From NCBI GenBank assembly GCA_947649365.1, contig CANSRH010000002.1, forward strand, positions 24,414 to 88,413: DNA of 64,000 nt. Direction: 5' to 3'. The stretch is from an uncultured Mycoplasmatota bacterium (GTDB lineage: Bacteria > Bacillota_I > Bacilli_A > RF39 > UBA660). The notes under the pieces were generated by a model. The model saw nothing but the letters and a program-made list of their open reading frames with translations. It searched no databases and was not told the origin of the DNA. Below, in pieces: positions 7,646-15,465 of the stretch. The stretch's first letter is position 1. Every line of letters starts with the position of its first letter. Both the position numbers and the translations under genes were made by a program.

Positions 7646-10456
7646 TTACTTACCTACTTTCCATGCTGGACCAATTCCATCACCAATAGCACCTGACCAT
7701 AAAGTTCTATCCTTTGTACGTTTAATCTCAGTAAAATAGCCTTTCGATTGACCTTCATCTAAAACTTTACTTGTTCCATAAGCATTGGTCACATTTCCAA
7801 TGGTATGATAATTTAAGTCTTCTCTAACATACGTTTGAGTTTCTGCATTGTACTTACGAACAGCAGCCATTTGTTCTGGTGTCATACGATAAGCAAAATC
7901 AGCAATTTTATATACTTCTTCTCCTAATTCTACAATAGCTTTTGCTGTTTCTTCTCCTTTTCCATTCGACCAATTGGCACCTCTTTTACGTTCAGATGGA
8001 TTAGAATCATGTAATGTTTCTATTTCAAAATTGAAAGTAAAGCCAGCTCCATTAAATATACAATTTGTACAATATACATCACATTCTGGGCATTTAGGTT
8101 CATCTGGAATCAAGCATCCTTCTCCAACACAGTCATAATCACAATCATCACAATCAACCACATAAACACAAACATATTCTAAATTTGCTGAAGAAGTCTC
8201 CCCTAAAGCAGCAAGGACAGTATCAAGTCTTCCAAGTCCACATCCAACATAATCATTGTATTTACCTAAATTAGAGAAATTCAATGTCCATTTATATACA
8301 CCTTCTGGAGTATTTAAAGCAAGTGGGAATACAGCGCCTAAATAACTATAATTAGGACGCAATGCACTAGGATCTGTTACCGTATCAATCGTTCCATGTG
8401 GATAATTCGTTTGAAATTGTTGTGTATTAGCATATTCAGCTGAACCATTTGCTTCTATAGAACGATAATACAATTTATTTATCAAAGTAGATATTTGTTC
8501 AGCAAGAGCTCGACCACCATTTAAACAAGAATTCTCATCACAATAAGCATAATCTATAGTTTCTAATCCACTACCTCCGTTAGCTGGATAATTTTCATTT
8601 CCTCCAGTCCACTCTTTCGTAGTACCATAAATGGCATCTGTACTTGGGAATTCTCCTCCACCACTTACTTTTTCATAATTAATAGATGTATTGTATTGTT
8701 CTTCATAATCAAATTCCACAACTGGATCCATGCACAAATCATTTATCCAATGATAGCACTCTTTCATATAATCTACATGAGTGACTATTTCTTCTTTTAA
8801 AGAATTAACCAATTCACGATAACGAGTTAAATTTTCTGTAATTTCATCTGGAGTAGGACCACCAACTGCAACAGAATCAGGTCCAGGAGTACATCTTCCT
8901 TGATGACCATAATAATATTGAGCTTGTAGTTCATAAGGTTGCTTAACTACCCATTTACCATTTCTATCATTGTCCACATCTTTTTCAAAAGAATATTGAA
9001 TATAATTTACAACAGGTCCTTGCTCAATATGAGTATTGTTATCTCCTAAATACTGTCCAGCAGCATTATGACAAGATTGAGAATTATCAGCTACAACAGA
9101 TTTTTTACTCATAGATTCATTGTAAGCTTTCCATTTTTGAAGTTCATTAAAGGCATTTAATAAACTCTCTTGTAAACTATTTATTTTTTCAACAAATTGA
9201 TCAATACCAATGTTATATTCCTCTTGTGATTCTCTTGCAGTACCACTTGTTGTATAACAAGTTCTTTTAGCACTAACAATAGAATTTTCAAGTTCAAAGA
9301 ATCTTCCACTAGTAGTATACTTTGCCCCTGGTAAAGTCATTTCATAATCTTCTTTACAGAACACAGAACAATAAGGATTGTCATCAGAGATAGTCTTACC
9401 ATCCGTGGTAGGAACCTTTGCTTGATAAGTATTTCCCGCTTCATCTTTATTATTTAATATACAACATTTAATATCAGTTGGAGCATTAATAGAAGCATTA
9501 TTAGTTCCTATATCACATAAACCAGGCATATTTACAGTTGTTTTTTGATTACATGTACAAACATTTGGGTTAGGCTGATCACTACAATATTCATTATAAT
9601 AACTTCCGCCTTCTTTAAAAGAATAACTATATGTATAAGAAGCTGACCCTTGTTGTCCGCCACTTGAATTTCCTCCACCATTATGTGATGCATTTCCTTC
9701 TAAATAATAAACATCTTGTTGATTCTTCGCATGACATCTTACTGCAACAGCACCAGAGTTACCAGTATTTCCACTGTCATTTTCAGAACCAGGATAATTA
9801 GCAGTAATTGTAAAAGAACATAGTCCCTTTTGCGGTGAAACTGTAGCAACTAACTGATTCCCATTCCGTTGGACACTACATCCATTACTACAAGAAAATG
9901 TAACTTGATTCAAGTCTACGCCATTAGAGTTAATACTAAAAGTAACCGTATTTCCATTTTCAACAGGATTCGATAGAGACAAAGAACCATTGGAAACAGA
10001 TATATCTTTTCCGGACGTATAATCACGTAAAGCTTTCGTCTTTTGATTTTTAGATAAAGAAGAGTTACTCAAAATATTTGCTATATTCGTTCCTACATCT
10101 CCTGATACAACTTCGCATGTATACGCACCAGCAGCAAGAAAAGTAACATCATGTAAATCAGATCCGTGATCAGCACAATAACCTTCATAAGTTTTGCCAT
10201 CAACAGTAACTCCAATATTATAATTTTTATGACAAGATCCATCTTCATATCGAATACTACAATCCACAAATCCAGGACGATCTTTATTTTTCCATAAATT
10301 ATCCTCAGAACACCATACAGCCCCTGAATCATTTATCATTTCTGGATGTTGTTCAATACAATAAATCCCAACATTTGCTGCAAAAACATCAGTTGTAGCA
10401 AATCCTAATAAACAAATTCCTATAATAAATAAATACTTTAATTTCCCTTTCATCAT
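7646..10456 (-). CDS. Large Cys-rich secreted protein of the pilus operon (putative tip or adhesin)
   Basis: The 936-residue protein has a clear Sec signal peptide (KGKLKYLFIIGICLLGFA, cleavage near FAA at 27) and no C-terminal anchor. It holds dozens of Cys, with a dense cluster at about 770-815 (CDDCDYDC, CPECDVYCTNC), and Gly/Ser/Asn-rich linkers around 225-265. The ATG overlaps the stop of the upstream gene by 4 nt, showing translational coupling. Nothing recognisable emerges as a domain, but its place at the head of a Tad-like operon and its size suggest a disulfide-rich surface protein carried by, or needed for, the pilus. That role is inference. Confidence 0.6.
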   Translation of the reverse strand: MMKGKLKYLFIIGICLLGFATTDVFAANVGIYCIEQHPEMINDSGAVWCSEDNLWKNKDRPGFVDCSIRYEDGSCHKNYNIGVTVDGKTYEGYCADHGSDLHDVTFLAAGAYTCEVVSGDVGTNIANILSNSSLSKNQKTKALRDYTSGKDISVSNGSLSLSNPVENGNTVTFSINSNGVDLNQVTFSCSNGCSVQRNGNQLVATVSPQKGLCSFTITANYPGSENDSGNTGNSGAVAVRCHAKNQQDVYYLEGNASHNGGGNSSGGQQGSASYTYSYSFKEGGSYYNEYCSDQPNPNVCTCNQKTTVNMPGLCDIGTNNASINAPTDIKCCILNNKDEAGNTYQAKVPTTDGKTISDDNPYCSVFCKEDYEMTLPGAKYTTSGRFFELENSIVSAKRTCYTTSGTARESQEEYNIGIDQFVEKINSLQESLLNAFNELQKWKAYNESMSKKSVVADNSQSCHNAAGQYLGDNNTHIEQGPVVNYIQYSFEKDVDNDRNGKWVVKQPYELQAQYYYGHQGRCTPGPDSVAVGGPTPDEITENLTRYRELVNSLKEEIVTHVDYMKECYHWINDLCMDPVVEFDYEEQYNTSINYEKVSGGGEFPSTDAIYGTTKEWTGGNENYPANGGSGLETIDYAYCDENSCLNGGRALAEQISTLINKLYYRSIEANGSAEYANTQQFQTNYPHGTIDTVTDPSALRPNYSYLGAVFPLALNTPEGVYKWTLNFSNLGKYNDYVGCGLGRLDTVLAALGETSSANLEYVCVYVVDCDDCDYDCVGEGCLIPDEPKCPECDVYCTNCIFNGAGFTFNFEIETLHDSNPSERKRGANWSNGKGEETAKAIVELGEEVYKIADFAYRMTPEQMAAVRKYNAETQTYVREDLNYHTIGNVTNAYGTSKVLDEGQSKGYFTEIKRTKDRTLWSGAIGDGIGPAWKVGK

Positions 10457-11214
10457 AACACTCTACTCCTTTTCTTTTTAATAAGAACCACAGTAGTAGC
10501 AACCCCCATCACTACAATTGCAACACCAATAGAATGAATCACTATGGCATTTTCTTTATAAAACTCTTTGATTTTTTCTACAAAACTTTTGTTTTCCTCT
10601 TGCTGTTTTTTTTCTTCTTCCTTTTGTTTTTGGTCTTGAAATTCTTTTATTTTTTCAAAAAATTCATTAAAAGAAATATTTTCCGAATTAATAAACTCTT
10701 GACAATAATAAAAATCTTTATTATCTTCGCATTGAGGTCGCTCCGAATAATTGTTGTACATCGGCGTAGTTAAAGTAAACTTACGAAACATTTCTCCTGC
10801 ACAAGAATATTTATTGGAATACACTTCAATTGTATAAGTAACTAATTTTTCTATATCATCGACGCGAAAAGTCGCAACACCGTCTTTCGTATCATTGTAT
10901 CGAAATGTTTTTACTTCATCATTATAATCATTATAAACTTTAATATAAATGTCTTCTGTAATATTCAAAACATGTATATCAAAAACTTTTACAAAATGTT
11001 CTTGGATAACATCATATCCCTCTTCACCAAAATGATCTATATCGTAATACTCTCCCATTGAAACTTCGACTACTTCATAATTTGCATTTACGTGCGATAC
11101 TATCTCATTTAACTCTGCTTGTTCACTATAGCTACAAGAACTTGCTGCTTTCACATAATTTGGTATAAAAAATAGAAACGCTAGTAAAAACATGCTTTTA
11201 ACACTTGTTTTCAT
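10453..11214 (-). CDS. Secreted protein with C-terminal membrane anchor, first gene of the pilus operon
   Basis: The 253-residue protein has an N-terminal signal peptide (1-23, ending YVKA), an exported domain with four to five Cys (about 24-180), a Lys/Glu/Gln-rich coiled coil (about 188-220), one transmembrane helix (about 225-243) and a basic tail (KKKRSRVL). Such a layout places a small domain on a stalk outside the membrane. It is followed, with a 4-nt overlap, by the large Cys-rich protein, so the two may work together, for example as anchor and partner. No family is recognised. Confidence 0.65.
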   Translation of the reverse strand: MKTSVKSMFLLAFLFFIPNYVKAASSCSYSEQAELNEIVSHVNANYEVVEVSMGEYYDIDHFGEEGYDVIQEHFVKVFDIHVLNITEDIYIKVYNDYNDEVKTFRYNDTKDGVATFRVDDIEKLVTYTIEVYSNKYSCAGEMFRKFTLTTPMYNNYSERPQCEDNKDFYYCQEFINSENISFNEFFEKIKEFQDQKQKEEEKKQQEENKSFVEKIKEFYKENAIVIHSIGVAIVVMGVATTVVLIKKKRSRVL

Positions 11215-11245
11215 CTAATCCACCAACCTAAATAAATCTGCCATG

Positions 11246-11274
11246 ATTGTACCATATTCTTTTTTAAAACACAA
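11246..11274 (-). promoter_or_regulatory. Promoter of the Tad-like pilus operon
   Basis: The minus strand reads TTGTGT, 17 nt, TACAAT, with the predicted start about 25 nt upstream of the GGTGG ribosome site of the first gene. It is the only good promoter seen for the twelve genes down to the terminator at 884-911. Confidence 0.7.
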
Positions 11275-11391
11275 GTAAAAATTAGGATCCACGACACTCT
11301 TAGACACAGAAATCAAAATAAAAAAAGCTATCTTTAAGCCTCCAATTTTTTTTATAAATAATATGTTTCTAACTAATCGATGAAATTTAAT

Positions 11392-11733
11392 TTAATCTTC
11401 AATACATGCATGAAATAAGGCTATGGTGCTTAGTAGATCTTTATCACTTAATTTTTCAACAAATTTTAGATTTCTAATTTCATAATCCATACTTCTAACA
11501 TGCTCACATAAAACAGATCCATGCACATTCTTAGTATCTTCTAACTTATAATGGGTCGGAAATTCTTTAGTATTGGATGTAATAGGACAAACAAACACCA
11601 TTTTAGTATGTTGATTAAAAATTGTAGTACTTAATACAACTGCAGGCCTTTTTCCAGCTTGTTCATGCCCCTTTACAGGATTAAAATCTAAAAATACAAT
11701 GTCTCCTTGCTTTGGAATATAATTTTTTACCAT
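11392..11733 (-). CDS. mazF: MazF/PemK-family mRNA interferase toxin
   Basis: The 113-residue protein has the PemK/MazF pattern: GDIVFLDFNPVKGHEQAGKRP at the N-terminus, then PAVVLS, VFVCPITS and the later SMDYEI region. MazF toxins cleave single-stranded mRNA at short sequences when freed from MazE. The gene overlaps mazE by 7 nt, as is usual for toxin-antitoxin pairs. All core motifs look intact, so it should be active. Confidence 0.92.
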   Translation of the reverse strand: MVKNYIPKQGDIVFLDFNPVKGHEQAGKRPAVVLSTTIFNQHTKMVFVCPITSNTKEFPTHYKLEDTKNVHGSVLCEHVRSMDYEIRNLKFVEKLSDKDLLSTIALFHACIED

Positions 11734-11969
11734 ATTTCTCTCCCAATAGGTTCATCCCAAGAAAAATCTTTAGCTAAATTATCACCATGATAATTATTAA
11801 ACCTTTCTTCTAAAGAAATCTTCTTTTTCTTTGGAACACTGATAATGATTTTATCTTCCTCTTGTTCAATATTTAATAGATCATTCGTCCTAATATTTAA
11901 AGATTTTAAAATACTGCTTGGAATTCTAATCCCGTCAGAATTCCCCCATTTTTGAAGTCTAACTTCCAT
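11727..11969 (-). CDS. mazE: MazE-type AbrB/SpoVT antitoxin
   Basis: The 80-residue protein has the swapped-hairpin AbrB fold signature (MEVRLQKWGNSDGIRIP) for DNA binding and an acidic/aromatic C-terminus (DNLAKDFSWDEPIGREIW) for MazF binding. The ATG at 11969 is chosen over an in-frame ATG 15 nt upstream because a GGAG site lies 9 nt before it and the upstream ATG has none. It should neutralise MazF and repress the operon. Confidence 0.88.
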   Translation of the reverse strand: MEVRLQKWGNSDGIRIPSSILKSLNIRTNDLLNIEQEEDKIIISVPKKKKISLEERFNNYHGDNLAKDFSWDEPIGREIW

Positions 11970-11993
11970 AATATCATTCTCCATTTCATTAAT

Positions 11994-12022
11994 AGTATAT
12001 ACAAAGTTTATACATACGTCAA
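11994..12022 (-). promoter_or_regulatory. mazEF promoter with overlapping imperfect dyad
   Basis: The minus strand reads TTGACG, 17 nt, TATACT just upstream of mazE. The spacer and -10 hold TATA-rich, partly palindromic sequence (GTAT...ATAC), a plausible operator for MazE/MazEF autoregulation. Confidence 0.75.
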
Positions 12023-12057
12023 CTATATTTTACGAATACAGAAAAAAAGAGAACAAA

Positions 12058-12087
12058 TTGACCAACAATCTTAAAATATGGTATATT
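12058..12087 (+). promoter_or_regulatory. Promoter of the thioredoxin-like/CPBP/phosphoesterase operon
   Basis: TTGACC, 18 nt, TATATT on the plus strand, with the -10 only about 7 nt before the GGTGAT ribosome site, so the leader is very short. It is divergent from the mazEF promoter, whose -35 lies about 35 nt away. Confidence 0.65.
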
Positions 12088-12103
12088 GGAAATGGTGATA
12101 AAA

Positions 12104-12553
12104 ATGGATAATAAAAAAAACAATTTACTACTTTATGGGCTCATTGTAATAATAATTATTGCTGGAATCTTTTTGGTTTATAAACTGGCATTTGCAAACA
12201 AAGAAGAAAGCAAACTAATCAATAGTTCCGTAACAGAAATAGAAACAAAAATCAACAACAAAGAAACATTTATTTTAGTCATTAGTCAAACTGGTTGTAG
12301 TCATTGTGAACAATACTTACCAGAACTAGAAAAAACATTAAAAGAAGTAAACAAAGAAGCTTACCTGTTAAATATCACAGGATTATCAAATGAAAACGCG
12401 GACACCTTAAACAAATATGTTAACTTTTCTGGAACACCAACAACCATTTTCTTTCATGATGGACAAGAAAAAACAACACTCAATCGTATCGTCGGCTATG
12501 CATCAAAAGCAAAAATTATAGAAAGATTACAAGCATTGGGGTACATAGATTAA
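12104..12553 (+). CDS. Membrane-anchored thioredoxin-like protein
   Basis: From the ATG at 12104 (GGTGAT 4 nt upstream; a TTG 18 nt earlier is less likely) the 149-residue protein has one N-terminal helix (about 8-27) and an extracytoplasmic thioredoxin fold with the active-site motif C65-S-H-C68 and a cis-Pro stretch (SGTPTTIFF). The partner could be exported cysteine proteins, such as the Cys-rich pilus proteins encoded nearby on the other strand, but this is inference. It overlaps the CPBP protease gene by 1 nt. Confidence 0.78.
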   Translation: MDNKKNNLLLYGLIVIIIIAGIFLVYKLAFANKEESKLINSSVTEIETKINNKETFILVISQTGCSHCEQYLPELEKTLKEVNKEAYLLNITGLSNENADTLNKYVNFSGTPTTIFFHDGQEKTTLNRIVGYASKAKIIERLQALGYID

Positions 12554-13278
12554 TGGAAAAAGCAATAAAATTTTTAAAAGGGATGGGTTTTAGCCTCCTA
12601 CTATTTGTTCTATATTTTTTAATTTGTCCCAATCTTTTTGCAAACATATTTAAACAAGGGTTACTAAGTAACAACTTTTGGATACACAACTTATGTTTCT
12701 TAGCAGTATATGTTTTAACATTACTAGTCATCATACTTATCATTCATAAAGACCTACTAAACCAGTGGAAAAACTTTTTAAAAAATCCAAAACCAATCTT
12801 AACCAAAGGATTAACGTATTGGATTTATGGCATGATTGTCATGATTATTTCCAATTTAATCGTAAGTGCCATAATAGGAAACATTGCAGTCAATGAACAA
12901 ATGACGAGAGAAACTCTTATAAAAACTCCACTCTATGCCATACCAACCATTATATTTATTGGTCCATTTTTAGAAGAAATTGTCTTTCGCTATGGATTTA
13001 GAAAATCCTTTACTAAAAAAATACCTTATGCTTTATTCTGTGCAATCATTTTTGGTGGAATGCATGTCTCTAGTGCTATTGATGAATGGACACTAGCAGG
13101 AATTTTAGCACATGCCAAAGAAATACTATTTATCATTCCCTATGGTTCTTTAGGATTCTTCTTTGCAAAATCTTACTATGAAACAGAAAACATTTTCTCA
13201 TCCATTATTCCTCATATGTTACACAACACCATTTCTGTTTCTCTAATAGTAATCACATACGTTTTAAGTGGGATATAG
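12553..13278 (+). CDS. CPBP-family (CAAX/Abi) intramembrane metalloprotease
   Basis: The 241-residue multi-pass membrane protein carries all CPBP motifs: EExxxR (E141, E142, R146), FxxxH (ending H171) and HxxxN (H221, N225). Members are glutamate-type intramembrane proteases, several tied to bacteriocin self-immunity or protein processing. The start codon overlaps the stop of the thioredoxin-like gene (TAATG). The substrate is unknown; there is no bacteriocin gene in view. Confidence 0.85.
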   Translation: MEKAIKFLKGMGFSLLLFVLYFLICPNLFANIFKQGLLSNNFWIHNLCFLAVYVLTLLVIILIIHKDLLNQWKNFLKNPKPILTKGLTYWIYGMIVMIISNLIVSAIIGNIAVNEQMTRETLIKTPLYAIPTIIFIGPFLEEIVFRYGFRKSFTKKIPYALFCAIIFGGMHVSSAIDEWTLAGILAHAKEILFIIPYGSLGFFFAKSYYETENIFSSIIPHMLHNTISVSLIVITYVLSGI

Positions 13279-13286
13279 GTGATTTT

Positions 13287-14171
13287 ATGCAAGAACAAGA
13301 AACACAAGAATTACAAACTAAAAAAAGAAATACTTTAAAAAAAGGACTTCTTCTTTTTTTATTTCTTCTCGTCTTATTTTATCTTTATATAAGAAATATA
13401 GAACCCAACCTGCTTATGGTTCATGAATATCCTGTAATAGACAATACCCTTCCTGCTTCTTTTGATGGCACCAAAATTGTTCACTTCTCAGACATCTTGT
13501 ATGGTTCCACAATTCATGAAAAAAATATAAGCAAAATTGTTACCAAAATCAATGAGCTAAAAGCAGATATTGTTGTCTTCACAGGAGACTTATTAAATAG
13601 CTCCATCAACGTAAAAGAAGAAAGCTATAGTATATTAAAAGAACAACTAAGAAAAATAGAAGCAAAATATCGAAAATATGCCGTTCTAGGAGACAACGAC
13701 TTCCAAAATGAAAATGCCGTCAAAGAGATATTAGAAGATGCAAACTTTACGATTTTAAATAACCAAAATGAACTTTTATACTTTAATGGAAACGATCCTT
13801 TAGTCTTTATTGGAACTCCTTCTAGTAGAAATGGAAACATTGATTTAACTAGTGCTCTAACCAATGAAGAAAATATAGAAAACTACTATAAAATATGGTT
13901 AGCTCATGAACCTACCATATTAGATAGACTCCATGAAAATAACAAAAAAACCAATCTAATTTTATCTGGTCACACGCTAAAAGGACTTGTTACCTTCCCT
14001 TTTGGTGGTTACTTATTGCATCAAGAAGAAACAAACAACTATACAAACGATTATTATGAAAAAGAAGAGTCAAAAATGTATATCTCAAACGGACTAGGAA
14101 CCTACAAATACAATGTAAGATTTTTAAATCCTCCTTCCATAAACTTGTATCGTTTATATAGTCATTTATAA
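13287..14171 (+). CDS. Membrane-anchored metallophosphoesterase-like protein with degraded metal site
   Basis: The 294-residue protein has one N-terminal helix (about 19-34) and a calcineurin-type phosphoesterase fold of the YaeI type. The family motifs DxH, GD, GNHD/E, H and GHxH read here D69-I-L71, G100-D101, G135-D-N-D138, H207 and G228-H-T-L231. The His of DxH, the Asn-His of GNHD and the last His are therefore lost, leaving one metal site largely intact. It may be a pseudo-enzyme or bind metal differently. The ATG follows AGGTGAT and lies 8 nt after the CPBP gene. Confidence 0.78.
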   Translation: MQEQETQELQTKKRNTLKKGLLLFLFLLVLFYLYIRNIEPNLLMVHEYPVIDNTLPASFDGTKIVHFSDILYGSTIHEKNISKIVTKINELKADIVVFTGDLLNSSINVKEESYSILKEQLRKIEAKYRKYAVLGDNDFQNENAVKEILEDANFTILNNQNELLYFNGNDPLVFIGTPSSRNGNIDLTSALTNEENIENYYKIWLAHEPTILDRLHENNKKTNLILSGHTLKGLVTFPFGGYLLHQEETNNYTNDYYEKEESKMYISNGLGTYKYNVRFLNPPSINLYRLYSHL

Positions 14172-14200
14172 AAGCATGTCCTAAAAAACATGCTTTTTTT
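14171..14200 (+). terminator. Terminator of the thioredoxin-like/CPBP/phosphoesterase operon
   Basis: A 9-bp stem (AAAGCATGT/ACATGCTTT) begins at the stop codon and is followed by a T run. Confidence 0.85.
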
Positions 14201-14207
14201 AAAATCC

Positions 14208-14230
14208 AAAAAAAAGACCAAAAGGTCTTT
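14208..14230 (-). terminator. Terminator of the spore coat gene
   Basis: AAAGACC-TTTT-GGTCTTT on the minus strand, followed by more T, overlaps the stop codon of the coat protein gene. Confidence 0.8.
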
Positions 14231-14666
14231 AAACACATTCTACAAATGTATCTGTTAAACAGCGAATTGCACAAATACAATCTAGACTCATTGTGAAAAA
14301 TGAATTGGTAGCAACGTATGGATTCAAACTTGTTGTATCTGGATTATCTTGTAAAACACGGCAAGTACAACAATTTCCATCTACTTTTTCTACTCTAAAA
14401 ACAGTAGAACAAGTATCTGTATTCCCTACACATGTTGCAACTGAATCTTTGCTTGTTGGCATACTCCATGGAGTTCCGTTTCCACAACAGGTATAAAGCA
14501 TAATTGGTCTAGTATTACAAATAAGACAATTAGGTCCTCCACCAAGCATAGGACGATCGCAAGAATCTAAACAATTATCAGGACAAGCATTTTGTTGAAG
14601 TACCAAAATAACATTTAAAATCTCTGCAATACAATTCGTATCCTTAGAGTCTTTATTATTACACAT
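14229..14666 (-). CDS. Cys-rich spore coat/exosporium protein of the CotY/CotZ/ExsY family
   Basis: The 145-residue protein matches the family layout along its length: an N-terminal Cys segment, NTRPIMLYT, FRVEKVDGNCCTCRVL and a C-terminal DCICAIRCL block. In Bacillus these proteins self-assemble through disulfides into the crust or exosporium layer. The ATG at 14666 follows GGGTGA; an in-frame GTG nine bases upstream lies within that site. A SigK-like promoter precedes it and a terminator follows, so it is a single-gene late sporulation unit. This is strong evidence that the organism forms spores. Confidence 0.88.
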   Translation of the reverse strand: MCNNKDSKDTNCIAEILNVILVLQQNACPDNCLDSCDRPMLGGGPNCLICNTRPIMLYTCCGNGTPWSMPTSKDSVATCVGNTDTCSTVFRVEKVDGNCCTCRVLQDNPDTTSLNPYVATNSFFTMSLDCICAIRCLTDTFVECV

Positions 14667-14696
14667 ATCATTCACCCTTTCCTATATTCTCTACTA

Positions 14697-14723
14697 TAAT
14701 TTATGTCAATTCCACCGAAGTGT
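14697..14723 (-). promoter_or_regulatory. SigK-like (late mother-cell) promoter of the coat gene
   Basis: The minus strand reads AC, 16 nt, CATAAATTA, matching the SigK pattern AC-N16-CATAnnnTA. A TTGACA-N17-TATAGG SigA-like pair overlaps it, so SigA use is not excluded, but the product favours SigK. Confidence 0.55.
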
Positions 14724-14788
14724 GAGTGAAACCAAAAAGGTTTTACAAATTCTTTTTTTGTTGTATAATTCTAATAGGTGATAATCAA

Positions 14789-15106
14789 ATGGATACATTT
14801 ATACAATATGGAATTATACTAATCATACTTCTCTTAATCTCTTTAGTCGTAAGAAAACTCATGCGAAGAGATTTCAGTATCGAAGCAAACAAACTTATTA
14901 ACTATCTAGGTGGAAAAGAAAATATTGTCAGTGCCGAATGCAACATGTCACGTTTCAAAGTTCTCCTAAAAGACATTTCCATTGTAGACAAAGAAGCAAT
15001 TGGAAAACTTGGAGCCAAAGGAATTGTTGAAATCGACAACCAACTAAAAATTATTTTTGGGAAAGATGCTAGACAATTAAAAAAATACATTGATGAAATT
15101 ATATAG
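14789..15106 (+). CDS. Membrane-anchored orphan PTS EIIB-like domain protein
   Basis: From the ATG at 14789 (AGGTGAT upstream) the 105-residue protein has one helix (about 7-24) and then a glucose-type PTS EIIB fold: YLGGKENIVSAECNMSRFK, LLKDISIV, LGAKGIVEI and IIFG. The usual motif is C-x-T-R; here C51-N-M-S54-R55 puts the Cys one residue early and Asn in the phospho-Cys position. No EIIC or EIIA gene is nearby. It may be a regulatory or non-catalytic domain rather than a sugar transporter part. Confidence 0.7.
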   Translation: MDTFIQYGIILIILLLISLVVRKLMRRDFSIEANKLINYLGGKENIVSAECNMSRFKVLLKDISIVDKEAIGKLGAKGIVEIDNQLKIIFGKDARQLKKYIDEII

Positions 15107-15128
15107 TGTAGAAAATTACACTTTTTTT
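15105..15128 (+). terminator. Terminator of the EIIB-like gene
   Basis: AGTGTA/TACACT stem around GAAAAT, beginning in the stop codon and followed by TTTTTT. It overlaps the 3' end of the convergent gene at 15116. Confidence 0.7.
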
Positions 15129-15406
15129 ATTTCCAAAATATCCTCTAAAAAAATGGTTTGTCCATCCAAAGTAAGAAGCGCTTGACTAGTTCTCCCCACT
15201 ACATCCACCTCTTCTGTCTTAGTCTTTGTTACAAGTTTAACTCTTGTTTTATAAACATGAGTCTTAGAATTAAACAACTTATCTATTTCTTGTAAAGGAA
15301 TGGAATTGCTTCTCTCTTCCCTCTTTCCGCTCACAAACACATCTTCATTATTTTTAATTTTCTTATCAATCGGAACAGCAAACACATTTGGTAAATTTTT
15401 ATTCAT
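15116..15406 (-). CDS. Conserved small cytoplasmic protein of unknown function
   Basis: The 96-residue protein has no signal or membrane helix. The first half is polar; the second half alternates beta-like stretches (YKTRVKLVTKTKTEEVDVVG, ALLTLDGQTIFLEDILEI), suggesting a small beta domain such as an SH3- or Sm-like fold. The ATG follows AGGTGG. It is divergent from the FtsW/RodA-like gene. I do not recognise the family. Confidence 0.6.
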   Translation of the reverse strand: MNKNLPNVFAVPIDKKIKNNEDVFVSGKREERSNSIPLQEIDKLFNSKTHVYKTRVKLVTKTKTEEVDVVGRTSQALLTLDGQTIFLEDILEIKKV

Positions 15407-15465
15407 TTTTAGGCCACCTCGTTATATTTTATGATAAAGTCCCAAAAATGTTGCATACTAAAAGT

